Shown here piece after piece: positions 12,426 through 24,607 of a DNA stretch of 64,000 nt. Position 1 is the first letter of the stretch. Each line of letters starts with the position of its first letter. Below the pieces are notes generated by a model, which was given only the letters and a program-made list of their open reading frames with translations, was not told the origin of the DNA and ran no database searches. The stretch is taken from positions 43,031,466 through 43,095,465 of the forward strand of contig CM047431.1 of the NCBI GenBank assembly GCA_026168455.1, read 5' to 3'. This DNA comes from Theocolax elegans (Eukaryota > Arthropoda > Insecta > Hymenoptera > Cerocephalidae). The translations under genes were made by a program, and so were the position numbers.

Positions 12426-15400
12426 TTTCTTTATTTCTTTTTCTTTCATTAAATGCAATTGCGAGGTTCTTTTGCTGTCGGAATTCCGTTTGTAATGCTT
12501 TTGCTGTGGTTTTAATTGAGTTTCAGTGCAATGAAGAATTCACCTGATCATGCGGGTAATTTTAAAACGCTGAGATTTCTCTTTATTTCGAAAGATTGAA
12601 ACTTTGATTGAAAATAAACGTATTCTTTTTTTTCTCCTTTTCTTTAAATTTCATTATAGATTCAAGATGTTTGATAATCTTAACTCGATGTAAAACCGGC
12701 ACGAGAAAATATATTGGGAGCAACGAGTTTTATGATAAGTCGAAGCTGGACAAGTTCGAGTACAGTCTTCCTTCTTCGAACGAGTTGCGAAGCAGTTCGA
12801 ATTCTTACGATATAAGGATTCGTTTCCGAAAGAGCAGCTCTGGAAAATTCAGCGTTAGTTCCATCGAGTGAAGGAAACGGAAGAATAGAACCTTTGTCCT
12901 CAATGCACCTTGGAAGATGTAGTTTTTTTTTTCCTACAAATGCAAAGGTCCATTCAATCAATCGGAAAATTTTTGAAATTCTTGAAATTCTTAAGAAAGT
13001 TTCAAAGCGTGAATACAATATGCTTTTTTTTATTTGTCACTATTTAACGGACAAAAATAATAAGAAATTAATATATTTAATCTCGCGCTAACGTACGTGC
13101 TGTTTACTTAATGTGTATATATAGAAAAAAAAATTGAACGATATACCAAACGAATAAAAGAGTTATCGTTCACGCTTAAATCCTCGTTTAGTTAGTTGCT
13201 TAAATGTTAATACAGTGTTGGCTAGTTGATATTTCTTTTGATAAAAAATAGTCGATCAGAAGTATTTAGAGGGTGGAATTGTAGTCATAACACCGAGGGG
13301 TGGGAGTGGATTAAAGTACGACGAATTCAGTGTGACTTTGACGCATACCGAACTCGACTCCTCTTCCCCTCAAACGTTTTTCATCCCGTCATCCCTTTCA
13401 AACGTAATCCAATCATGCGCGTCGTACGATTGGTATATCGCTAATTCCCCGCGCGTTTGATCATCCGCGTGTCGCTTTTCGGTACGGAGTGCTGGGAGAG
13501 AGAAGCGCGCATTCCCTTGTTTATTTTTTGTTTACTATTTTTTTACGTTTTTTTTTAACGCTCTCGAGAGCCAGAAAATTGCGTCTCGTTAGCGAACGAC
13601 GCGCTATCACGAAGCGTTGAAATCACTAGATCCTAGGATAAATTTACACTGACCCTGGTGTTCTCTTTGACCACGAGCGATTCAACGTTCGAACATACGG
13701 AAAGAACAATTCATCGACAACGAAATATGAAAATGCAATCATCCCGAAAAATTGGGTAGTGCATAAATTTGCAAAAATTACTCGTAGGTTCGAGCGCATA
13801 TGTATACTTCGAAGTGCATATATATAAACTTGAGTTTCGCTCCATACATTGGAAAAATGTTGTTACGCGTCCTCGAGATATACGTCGCCAATATTGACAG
13901 AGAAAACGATTTGTTTCTTCTTTTTTTCTCTTTTCATTTGCGGATTGCGTGTTGAGGAGAACTCGGGAAGTATGCCCACGTACTCTTGGGAGTCGAGTCG
14001 AGTTCTTGATTGAACGGTATTTTTATTGAGATCGGGGGTTACCATTCGTTTTTATCGAAACAATATGCAATCTACTGGCTTAATTGAACGTTTCTTATTA
14101 CGATATTGACAAATCGGGCTCGACGCGTAATTTTCAACTAAGAAATACGCGCCTATTCATTTATTTACCTATATTTTCATATTAAACGAGTATGCAGATG
14201 TGCTCCTAATTGTAAATTATGAACCTTTATAGTGATTATTAATTACTAGGGAGATAGCGCGGGTTACGGTAAAGAAAAAATTGTCCAGAGTTCGGTAAAC
14301 GTTGTACAAGAATATATAACTATAGTAAGATTAAAAGAGTATATAGTGGTTATATCGTAAAACGTTTATTGGAATATTTCAATTGGTCTAATAAATATAT
14401 GTCGTAAATTAGATAAATAAACATTATTACGGAATGAAAGGGCCGTTTTTGTCATCGAGATATATTCGGAATGATCGGAGGGAACGATCCGGCAGTAATA
14501 TTTGTGCTACAAATCTTGTACATTTGTTTCGCTAATCTTTATTGATCCCCGCAATAAAACGCGATTGCGAAATTACGGGAGTGCCGGGAGTACCAGGTGC
14601 TCCGAAAATCGTGTAAAATGAGAAGCCTGAGAAATCGTCCAATCAAACCCTGACAGATAGTTGTCTATAAATTCACCATCCAAAGTTTTACTTAACGATC
14701 GGCTCGTTTTGCCAAATCGTTCAAAATCAATGCACGCGATAAAACGTCGGGACACGATACGTCATCGTCGGCTATCTTCCCCTAGGCGGCGCGTAACAAT
14801 TTTCGAAAACCGGAGGCGCGTGTGTGTGCGTGCGTGTACGCGCGTATAGACGCGGAGGAATGCAGTGCCGCGTAAAAATCGCGGAGGCAAAGGAGAGTCT
14901 CGGGCTCGGGGCAGTCACCCTCGGTGCAGACGGGGTTGGGGCGGGGCTGAGTGTTTGGCTCCCCCACGCACGTTTGGCTCTCGGAACCGGATCGCCTAGT
15001 GGATCGCCTCGGGTTTACCATTGAGCCATACCATCGAGCACGAGTGGAGGAGAGATGCCAATGAAAAAGGGAGCATAAAAACCCGTCGGTGTATAACGAC
15101 ACCACGAGCTGCGCGCATCGCGCGTCCATTATGCAATAAACATTGTCCAGGGTCCAGTGCACCTCGCGCTCTTCTTTTATAGTTTTGTACTCTATTACGA
15201 GATATATACATGTATACATACATACCTATATATACCTATATACGCGTGGGCTGGCCTCGTTTTACATGACGGAACGCTCGCGCCCGTATAAAACGCGCAT
15301 TATTGCCGAGGGTGCGGGTCGGGGGAGAGAAGGGGGGGGGGGGGGGAGTCGCCAGGGGGCGATACCAACGAACCCGCGCGAAACGTGCCACCGAGATGGA

Positions 15401-15536
15401 TTATTAAACGCGAGCGAGCGTCTACTCTAATGCGCGCATTCGTAATGGTTGCCGTCGTAAAACGTTGAGCCGCTCCCGTCGCTACTAACTGCTGGTGCTG
15501 GGATCGAGTAAAGGTTAGATGACTCTCTCTTTTCAG

Positions 15537-15721
15537 GTGCCGAAGGTTTCCCGGACGAGGTCTACCGGAGCTCCCGGCTCACCTATAATATACTGCACGC
15601 GCGCGCGGGATGTATATACGCGCGTTACAAACTCGGGCGTGCGTGCGAAGCTTTACGTCTCTTCTCGCGGTACGATATGGCGACGTTGTACTTTACACGC
15701 CAAGAGTCGTTCGATTGCTGA
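15537..15721 (+). CDS. Candidate terminal exon of an unrecognised gene
   Basis: A textbook acceptor, gactctctcttttcag, opens into a frame of 60 further codons, beginning AEGFPDEVYRSSRLTYNIL, then HARAGCIYARYKLGRACEAL, and ending RQESFDC and TGA at 15719-15721. The segment is more GC-rich than its surroundings. I recognise no domain or family. No second exon or poly(A) signal was tied to it, and an open frame of this length can arise by chance at this GC content. It could equally be unspliced intergenic DNA. Confidence 0.18.
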
Positions 15722-16644
15722 TGCGACTATACCGTTGTTACCGTAACACTCGCGCCTCTGGGATCTGCCTGCCTTTACACAATTTTCGGAATACACTTTT
15801 GAATTACACGGCAAACTTTACATACGTGTGCTCTTTCGATTACAACGCTTGTATACCTGTATATCTATATTCTACTCCGTTCCCTCTGTATTTCTTTAGA
15901 AATGTTAAACCGTTCGACTACGTTAAAATTAATAGTTTTTTAATAATATTTTTTTAATACGTACGTGTCAATGTTAATGAGGATACACAATTTCGTATAT
16001 AAAAATTAAAGTATTTGGAGGTTCCTCGAATGCGCGCGTGTAAATCCTTTTCACGAAGTGGTCGTTTAATGAACGTAAAAGAGGTAAACTCACCCGGTGG
16101 TCTCTTGTTTTCGTAATTGCTTTTGGAATACATCATCTGTTAAGTCTAAGCCAATTCGTCAGAATCGTTAAAAATAATTAAATCTGAATACGTTCAGGAT
16201 GGGAGTACGAGACACCGACGCACAAGCGCGAGCCCAGTGTACAGTGGCGATTCGACTTTCGCGGATTTTAATTCGCCGACAGCGGTATGATTTCTCGTTT
16301 GCGTGCCCCAGGTGAAAAAATATCGGACGAGCGTCGAAAAAAAGGAGAGAGAGAGAGAGAGAGAAAACAGAGGAGACTGGAAAAAAAAAACGAAAAAAGA
16401 TCGGGATTTTAGTTTGTTTTTTTCATTCGAATGTGGAAAATCCTGTCCAGCTGCGCGTTGTCAATGACGTCGGTGGCGAAAAGTTTCGACGGTGACAGCC
16501 AGGCATTTCGATGTGGCCGTCGCCAGATAGCTCGAGTTTAATGCCGACTCGGGTAGAGGAAGGAGGGACGTACGTTGCCGATTATATCGGCGCAACTTCG
16601 TATGTCTGTGTCCATGTATTCGTGCACATAAACGTATATCTATA

Positions 16645-16706
16645 TGTATCTATCTATCTATGTACGTATGCGCGTATGTATGTACGTATGTATGTACGTA
16701 TGTATG
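16645..16706. repeat. (GTAT/GTAC)n tetranucleotide repeat
   Basis: Alternating gtatgtatgtac words after a tctatcta stretch. Confidence 0.9.
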
Positions 16707-19700
16707 GTTGGCCGAGAACTCGATGATTGGACACGCTCGCCGACTCGGTCGTAATTACGGCATCTCGTCATTGTGCAGCAGTCTCATATCGATCGACGTG
16801 CCCGCGCGTATAACACGATGCATAAAGTCACCACACGAGTCTTCCCCTCGGTCCCACGGTCGCGTAAGCTTTAATTTGCTTGGGTTGCTCATTCTGACCC
16901 GCGTTGAAATGCGAAATGTACTGCGCCTTCGGGCTACATTGGACATTCGACCGCGCAAAATTATCTACACGGTACGACTCTTCGGGTATCGACTTTTCGG
17001 TACAGTTTGTTTGGTACTATCCTAAACAACATGCGTTTCGATCGTGTTTCGATAAGTGACTAAGTGACACTATAAACAATCTGGATACACGTTGCGTATC
17101 GATCGTAATACACCGAGTCGTCGCGGTGAACAAATTGCGCTGAGAGGACCAACTCGAGATATTTGAAATAAATGTACAGGTGGACATTCCCAGTGCGAGT
17201 AGGCGGGAATGAAAGAGCGAGAAACGAGGGTTACGTGTACGAGAATCGTGGAAATAAATTTAAACTCAAAGTATTCCGAGTTAGATCCGGAAGCGAGGAG
17301 AGGAGACGTTTACGACCGAGTTTGATACGAGTGCACGTAGACGAGCCGTACGAACTGTCAATGCCTCTTTGGACCCGGGGACTCGAGCCGGTCCGTTAAG
17401 CTGGGCGCCGGTGGCTGGGTACGAGTGGGATCGGTTATTCGATAACAGGATGCGACCGAGACGGGGAAGCCAGTTGGTGGAGCTCTCCCCTGTATACATG
17501 GAGATGTCGACGAAAACGGGGTGGGTAATGCACGCGAATCTAAAGGTTTATGGCCAATATGGTGTATTTATAGGAAGGGAGAAAAGCTACCACCAGGAGG
17601 TGTACGAAGGTGGTATCCTCCACGGACCGGGGCATCCGGTGAAACTCGCCTACCGGTCCACGACCCATCCACGTTCGAACCTGCTTGCGCGTACCCACCC
17701 ACACCCACACACACACACACACACACACACGAGGAAAAGGGAAAGACCGGGTCCTCCGGGATCTTTTCGGGGTAAGAGGAAGAGGAGAAACAGGCTGCGG
17801 AGGAACGCGCGGCAGACGGTAATCGCATTAATATAAAAACACTAAATCTCACGGGTACAATAGCGGCTTACTGCTCCTCTTACTCGTCGACTTGCCCGCC
17901 GTTCCTCTTATACAACAGGATCCCAGAGTCTTCGAACAATGACCCCTATAAACTCTCTTTCTCTTGCGATTGAGACGTTTTAAGTATTGCTCCTACTATG
18001 AGACGATTTTTTATTAGGTACTTAGTACTCCTTCTCTCTACCTCTCTCTTGATTGCATTAAAAGCACAACTTATGACTTTCCCTTATTTTCGGAAGCTTT
18101 TCCCTACCGATAAGACCAATCAATTGATAGTTTCCTTCTCTCCTTCATTTCTCTTCTCACACTATCGACCCGTCATTACATTTGAATTTGTCCCTTGGAT
18201 TATAATCTTTTCCGCACCACTATATATTACTCGGCGTTATACGGTTACTTAAGAACTCCTGTGTTTCTCCTTTCACCCGTGACTAAATTGTGCGGCGTAT
18301 ACACATATAACTACGTGAAAAAAACGTAACAATGGAAATATTAATCTTTGACGTAATTTTAGTCCTTCGCGTAGTTCTTTTGGCGAAACAGCCATCGTTT
18401 CGTAATAGACGAAAGTTGAATATAACTACCCGGCCGACTTTATACCATTCCCCGCGTCGGCGGGATTTAGGCATTTCGATGGTATACGACGAAAGTTCCG
18501 CGGCGCATTAGCTAATGTACAATTCTCATAAACAATAACTCGGATACACATTCCCCACACTCGGACGAAACGGCTCGTTAAACTTGCATATATCCTCGTA
18601 TATACGCGGGATGGGTGCGCACCTATATATATATAGTATGTAGGCAGACACGTGCGCGGTAAAAGTTATCCTGCAGATTCCACGTGCAATTCATTAATCC
18701 GCAGGTTCGTGCCCATCGAGATTCGTAGCATCAAAGCAGATTTCCACCCCGTCCATTCCGCGGACTTAATTCGGACGGTTCCAAGTGAGTGTGGAATCAC
18801 GGTCCACCGAGTCTCTACCCTCCACATCTACATACGTATATATCGATCAGAGGAGGGGCCGTATACCGTATACCGTACATATAGGTACGCGTCGCTGACT
18901 CACAGCCCTACCGAGCATTTATTAATCGTTTAGCATCCAAATCCCTGGCGCAGCTGGGACGCCTCGTTTCTATACCTATTGCCAAGTAAACCACCACGAA
19001 AACGCACCCTGAGAGTCATCCCGCTCACCGAGACCGAGAGAGGCAGATAGAATTACGACCCGAACATATGGAGGGAGACTATACCAAGTTATTATCGACT
19101 ACCTTGTTTTATCATTTATTTTTCACTGGATACCTCCCACAACTTACCGATCGTTCAGTCGATTTTCAAATGTCGCTTTTACCTTTTGCCTCTAATTCAA
19201 TTCAAATATTTGTACGTTTGTGATTTGACAAACACACGATTCAACGTAAGCAACACGGACATTTTAAAGATTTTATAAAGCGTCTTTCTCTTTTCTTCCT
19301 GCGAATCGAAAACGTGAAATTTTACGAATAACCGAATAAAAATATAGGGAACTATGTTTTTCAGTTTATTTGGAGTACAGCATTGGAGAATTTTTTTTTT
19401 TTTTAGAATCACGCGGACGCCAGTGGTCGGATTAATTGACGACGATCAACTCTCGTTTATTGAGCCTCGTAAAACGCCCGTCGTGCCCTGAAAAATTATA
19501 GATTCGTCATATATCAAGTTAACGTGTATGAAATTAATGTTTTACGACGTCTGCTATCAATTATTGCCGACTATATACTTACATAGATGCGCGCTCGATG
19601 CCACTCACGCTTCAATGTTACACCCTTTGCATTATTGTTATAATAAAATTTTGTCGCACCATTGGAATATAATTCATTTTTTTTGTGAAACCCGGAAAGT

Positions 19701-22700
19701 TACCTTACTTATAAACAGTTTTTTTTCTGTCGTTATGATATTCGAAAATTGAACGAAACAACAAACTATCTGGACGTGGAATAATTAAAGAAATAAAAGA
19801 CAATACACGGTATATCCCGTTTAATCGAATATTTCATTAGCTTTCAAGTACTAAGCCTTCGAACGTCAGAGTCAGTGGTAAAATCGGGAAATCCCAGGCC
19901 CATCAGACGTCAATTGTGCGTCATTTTAATGCGCGCCCTCGCGAGTACACCTCACTATTTAAAGAAGTCGTCGGCCTTCGAGTTCTTCCTTTAAAGCGAA
20001 ATTCACGATTCCAATTTCCGCACAAAGACCGGCAAAGAGAGAGAGAGAGAGAGAGGGGGGGGGGGCTTAAGCACGAGACACCCAGGAGAGACGGTCGCGA
20101 AAATATTGAATGAAGCCTTCCGTTCGAACGTAAATAGGCACTTCACCGTAGAACTCATTACCGCTCCTATATACCCTTCTGCTTCCCTCTCTCTTTCTTT
20201 ATTTTCGCTCCCCGGTGGTCGACTCGAGACGCTCGCGATTTACATCGGAAATGTGCTTTTTTCCGCCGTTTCCTTTCACTTTATCTCCGTGATATTAGTT
20301 TCTCCGTGGAAATTGTTGAGAAATTTGAGGTAACTAATCGTCGGTAAGATTGTGCGATGTATATCGTCTCGCTTAACAATATCGATGACGAATATTGTTT
20401 AAAAAATGTGCCTCTTGGCTTTGTAACGTAAATGTGGTATATCAATAGCACTTAAAATTCCTGACAATTTGTTGAAAAGTTTGTTAAGTATGGCGTCGCA
20501 ACATTTAATAATATAGACATACACACCCAGGTAAAAATTCCGATATTTTTCTTAGTCGAAAGTAGATTTGATCACTCGGATTCCGAAGTACCATCGAGAA
20601 AATTTTTATTTCCATCGAATTGTTTACATATTGCACCCTTTGTTTTCTTTAATTTCAACGGGCGATCCCTACAGCAATTTATCCTCCGAGTCCCGCTTTT
20701 ACATCCGCAGTCGTCAAACTCTTGCGGTCCTGAGAGTCTTTACTCTTTAGCAACGTAGACTTCGGTCTTGTAATTTCACCGAAGCCCTCCCCTTCCAATT
20801 GAAAGCCAAGAGCTACAAAACCCAGAGTAAAGCGAATAGAAGAGAAAGAGGAAAGGGTTGCAGGGCGCACTTCTCGAGTTGTGTGCCCGCGAGAATCCTC
20901 TGAATAGATAGAGTGTGCTGTTCATTCTATTTGTGTAAACAAAACTCGATTAATATCATAAGAATTTTAAATTATCTCTGCAATCTTCTTCTCTTTTTAA
21001 TACATAAAAAAGATTAATCAATTTTTATCACTAAAAATTTGATCGTTCAACTTCTCAAAAAGTATTATCTACATAAATTTCAAATAAAATTTATCATTTA
21101 TATTGAGCTTTCGTTGTATTAAAAATAACTAAAATAACTCACTTAGAAAATGTGTATGAATATTAAGCACTAAGGTATATACAACTATAACGTAATGTAT
21201 TACGAAGATTTTTAAGACAATTTCTATAACTAAATTTCAAATTTATGACGTGAATAAGTTTTTAAAACTTTGTATACACAATTTTCATAAACGTCACTTA
21301 TTTCAGTATTTAACGCGTACCTCGTAATCATATTATTAAATAGTAAAAGTGATTTTCCATTGGGTTAGTCAAAATTGCATTCTAATACGTATCGTCATTC
21401 GATTTTGATATACGTACGTCATGAAATTGCGTTAAAGGGGAAGCAGTACCAAAAGTTGTAAATACATTTAGTTGTGCAACTCAAGTTACTCAATTTAGCG
21501 AAGTGGATCTTCGAGTGTGAGAAACAAGTGGCACGCGCAATAGCACAACAGCTCGATATTATTAAAACGGATTCCCTTTTAATATATAAATTTTTTGACA
21601 AACTTACTTAGGAGAGATAATCGTATTAAAGTACCGCAAGGAGACTGTTAAAGTTGAAGGCGAGAGAGAGTACATATAGAAACTCGAAAGTACGTCGCGG
21701 AGAAAGGAAGCCAGTATACGGAGAGAAAGGGTTATTACGAGTTAATACGCGGAATTGTTACCGCAACTCCTCGCCTCGCATTCAAATGCCGTGTATCCGT
21801 GGTTTTCGAGGTTGTGTACGCTGTACGTTCCTATATGGGTTGCGGGGTTCGGGATGGAGAAACTAGTAAATAAATTTATATATTCCATGCGTCCGGAGTG
21901 ACCGAGAAAAATTAACCGAGGATCAAATTCTTGTTTTTCCGAGGAAGAGACGGTATTTGCGTAACCCAGTTTATATTCCACGTTTTCCATCGGTTTTATC
22001 GGTAACCAAGAGGAGGGACGGGTGTATACGCGTCTATGTATATCCCCAAATGGTAAGGTTACGCTTACTCTCGAAATGTTTCTTTATTCCAATGATAACA
22101 CCAGGATATCGTACCTTTGCGTTTTCTATTAAATCTATATATAATATCGTTGCGGATGGCGAATTTCTTAAAATATCGCGGGCTTTACAAAACTACCGCG
22201 CGGTTTTAACCTCGATCGATAACATTCATAATATATACATATTTTCAGTTCTTATACCTATATAATATCTTTCGCATTCATTTCCAAAATTAATTATTAT
22301 CATTCGTGAAAAAATAAAATTCCGTTGAAAATTACGGATTTGTTTTGTGTACTAAACTGAAAGCTCGTAGGTATTTGATTAATATTTTTTTTAACGGTAC
22401 TCGTGGTATGTATAATTGTGAAAAAACGTATGTGAGTGGAAAAATTAAAAAAAAAAAAAGGTTCCATTAAATTCTTAATGAATACACGCTGTTTGCGTAG
22501 TCGTAATGCGCGTACGTTTACTGTAAAATAGTTGCGTATGAAATTACACAGTTAAATTTTACATCCAATTAACTTTTGCTTTAAATTAAATAATTTTGAA
22601 CAGTGCTCGACAACTATTGTGCGCGGCACAGGGGTGCGCATATACGGGCCGTACAGTGCCGAAATTGAAGTTTTGCAAATGTTTACTATTAATAAATATA

Positions 22701-23029
22701 TATACAGATATATAACATAATCTACAGTTTATAATTTGAAAATAGTTTTGTTCTCGAAGAATTTATAGAACCGGTGGTATAAGCTATATATATATATACG
22801 GAAAAAGTTGTTGATTTATTTAATAAAATTGAATGTTCTGTATAGCTATAAAATTACAAAGTTGCCGTGGTAAGTCTAAATAAAAAAATAAAACCTTTCG
22901 AGATTCGCAGCTGCATATGAAAAAGTAGTAAAAGGTATGAACACGATGATTAGGAATCGAGATTAATTATTAATCGTATAGCCACTATAAAAGTTGCAAT
23001 CTTGGTAGGTTTGTCAGGGGCGCGAGGAG

Positions 23030-23032
<3 letters not shown>

Positions 23033-23062
<30 letters not shown>
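23033..23062. repeat. (GA)n microsatellite
   Basis: Uninterrupted GA units. Confidence 0.95.
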
Positions 23063-23067
<5 letters not shown>

Positions 23068-24529
23068 GGAGAGGGTTAAGCTCGCTCGCGTCCTTTGGTA
23101 TTAAACGGGGCACAAACTTCCAATGTACAGCGACGCGTGCATAACCAAGTTGCAGGGAAACAAAGTATCAGCGTGGCTATTAAATTAACGGCGCGCATCA
23201 AGATTGAATAATTAATGCGGCTCACGTTGGGTTTTCTCTCTCCCTCTTTACCTCTCTCTTTCTCCTCTCTCCTTTATAACGTGTCGCTACAAACGGACAC
23301 GTGACGCTCGTAAATGGGAAAGCCCAACGTGAGTTTCAAAATCCCATACCAACCTCCCTATACTTAACTCGAGTGAAAAGCACGTGCGGATGTTCTTCGG
23401 GTCTTGTCGGTCTCGTTACATTTTCTCCCGCTACTCGAGTCAACCGGTCTTTTAAAGACCAATTGATACATTTTAAATAATTTTATGAAAACCGTATTAA
23501 ATCTAACTCTACAAACTTTAAACTATTCCTTATTTTACATTATATATTCGTAAACTAGACTAGCCTGCAGTATTATTAATATTGCATTTCGACACCTCTA
23601 TTTTTAACTATGTATGACTACATTTTAGTCAATTTTCAATCAATTATTCGTATCGACAAAATTTCCGATTATGTGACGTATTACAATTGAGTAACAATAT
23701 AGAGATATTACATTTATTTTTCACGAATATAATTTTACGTGTACCAGTGAAACTGTTGAATACATTGTCAGTTTATTTTGTTAAAAAAAATAACGACAAC
23801 AAACGTAATAAATTAATGTACTGAAAGTGGATATATATATTTTAAACAAGGTTGAAGGACAAACAATAAGATACAAGAGGAATAAGAGAAAGGAGAGAAA
23901 GAAGATAAAGAAAGAGAAGAAGCATCCTATACATAAAAACGAAACGTTCGCATAAAAATCGCGCGAAACCGAGGCTTCGTCGAACATTCGAGCGAAATAA
24001 CGAGGTGCTCCCTATATACGACAAAGCGTCTTGGTATTCGCCTAACGACGAAATTCATCCAATTATTTTTCGCTCCCCTAGAAAATAATACGCGCTACCG
24101 AAACGGCTTTGGGAGCACCTTTGTTGCCCTACATACCAAAACGGATGGGCGACGGATTGTAAACTTTTTCTTTCTATGAATAATGCATGAGAGGCTCGTC
24201 CTTAAGGAGGTTCCTAAACGCGATTTTCCGAAAATAAGGGGCTCCGATCTTTCGGGATTATGTTTTTTATTTCTCTCAGTCAATACTTGGTTTTTTTTTA
24301 TCTCGCTTCTGCATTCATAGACGGAATTTAAATTTGTGTATCTAATTGGTGGCGATGAACAATATCGTTAATTCGACGCGGTGTAACTTGCAATAGTAAA
24401 CAAAGATCGATTATACATATATAAAATCATGTTTTATAGCTATGCGATGTATCGATTGGTTTTAATTAATAATAAATTATATATATATATATAAATTGAA
24501 CTAGAGGATCTACTAGAACGTGTTTAGAT

Positions 24530-24607
24530 ACTAGATTAATTATGTCACTCGACTAGATTAATTACGTTCGTTGACTAGAGTAATTTTGACTAGATTATTT
24601 TTATTCG
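24530..24607. repeat. Short tandem cluster of ACTAGATTAATT units
   Basis: Four diverged units start at 24530, 24552, 24574 and 24589; the first two are 22 bp each and share actagattaatta. Each holds a TAATT or related core, the kind of site bound by homeodomain proteins. Function is unknown; it may be a degenerate minisatellite or a cluster of binding sites. Confidence 0.5.

Larger units (their letters stand above)
8338..15536. other. Unassigned sequence
   Basis: AT-rich with several (CA)n, (CT)n and (AT)n tracts. A GC-richer patch at 14760-15060 contains a tggctcaatgg-like word on the minus strand but no matching B box. No gene supported. Confidence 0.6.
15722..24529. other. Unassigned sequence
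   Basis: Mixed composition: a GC-richer 17170-17840 zone with two overlapping open frames but no recognisable domain, a (CA)n at 17707-17730, (GA)n plus a G run at 20037-20066, then long AT-rich stretches. No gene supported. Confidence 0.6.

Noticed and set aside
14985..15040. tRNA-like word tggctcaatggtaaa on the minus strand
   Set aside because: No acceptable B box or stems follow; at most a remnant.
17172..17852. Overlapping ORFs on both strands of the GC-richer zone
   Set aside because: No recognisable domain, the longest ends in a (CA)n tract read as His-Thr repeats, and the opposite strand is open too.
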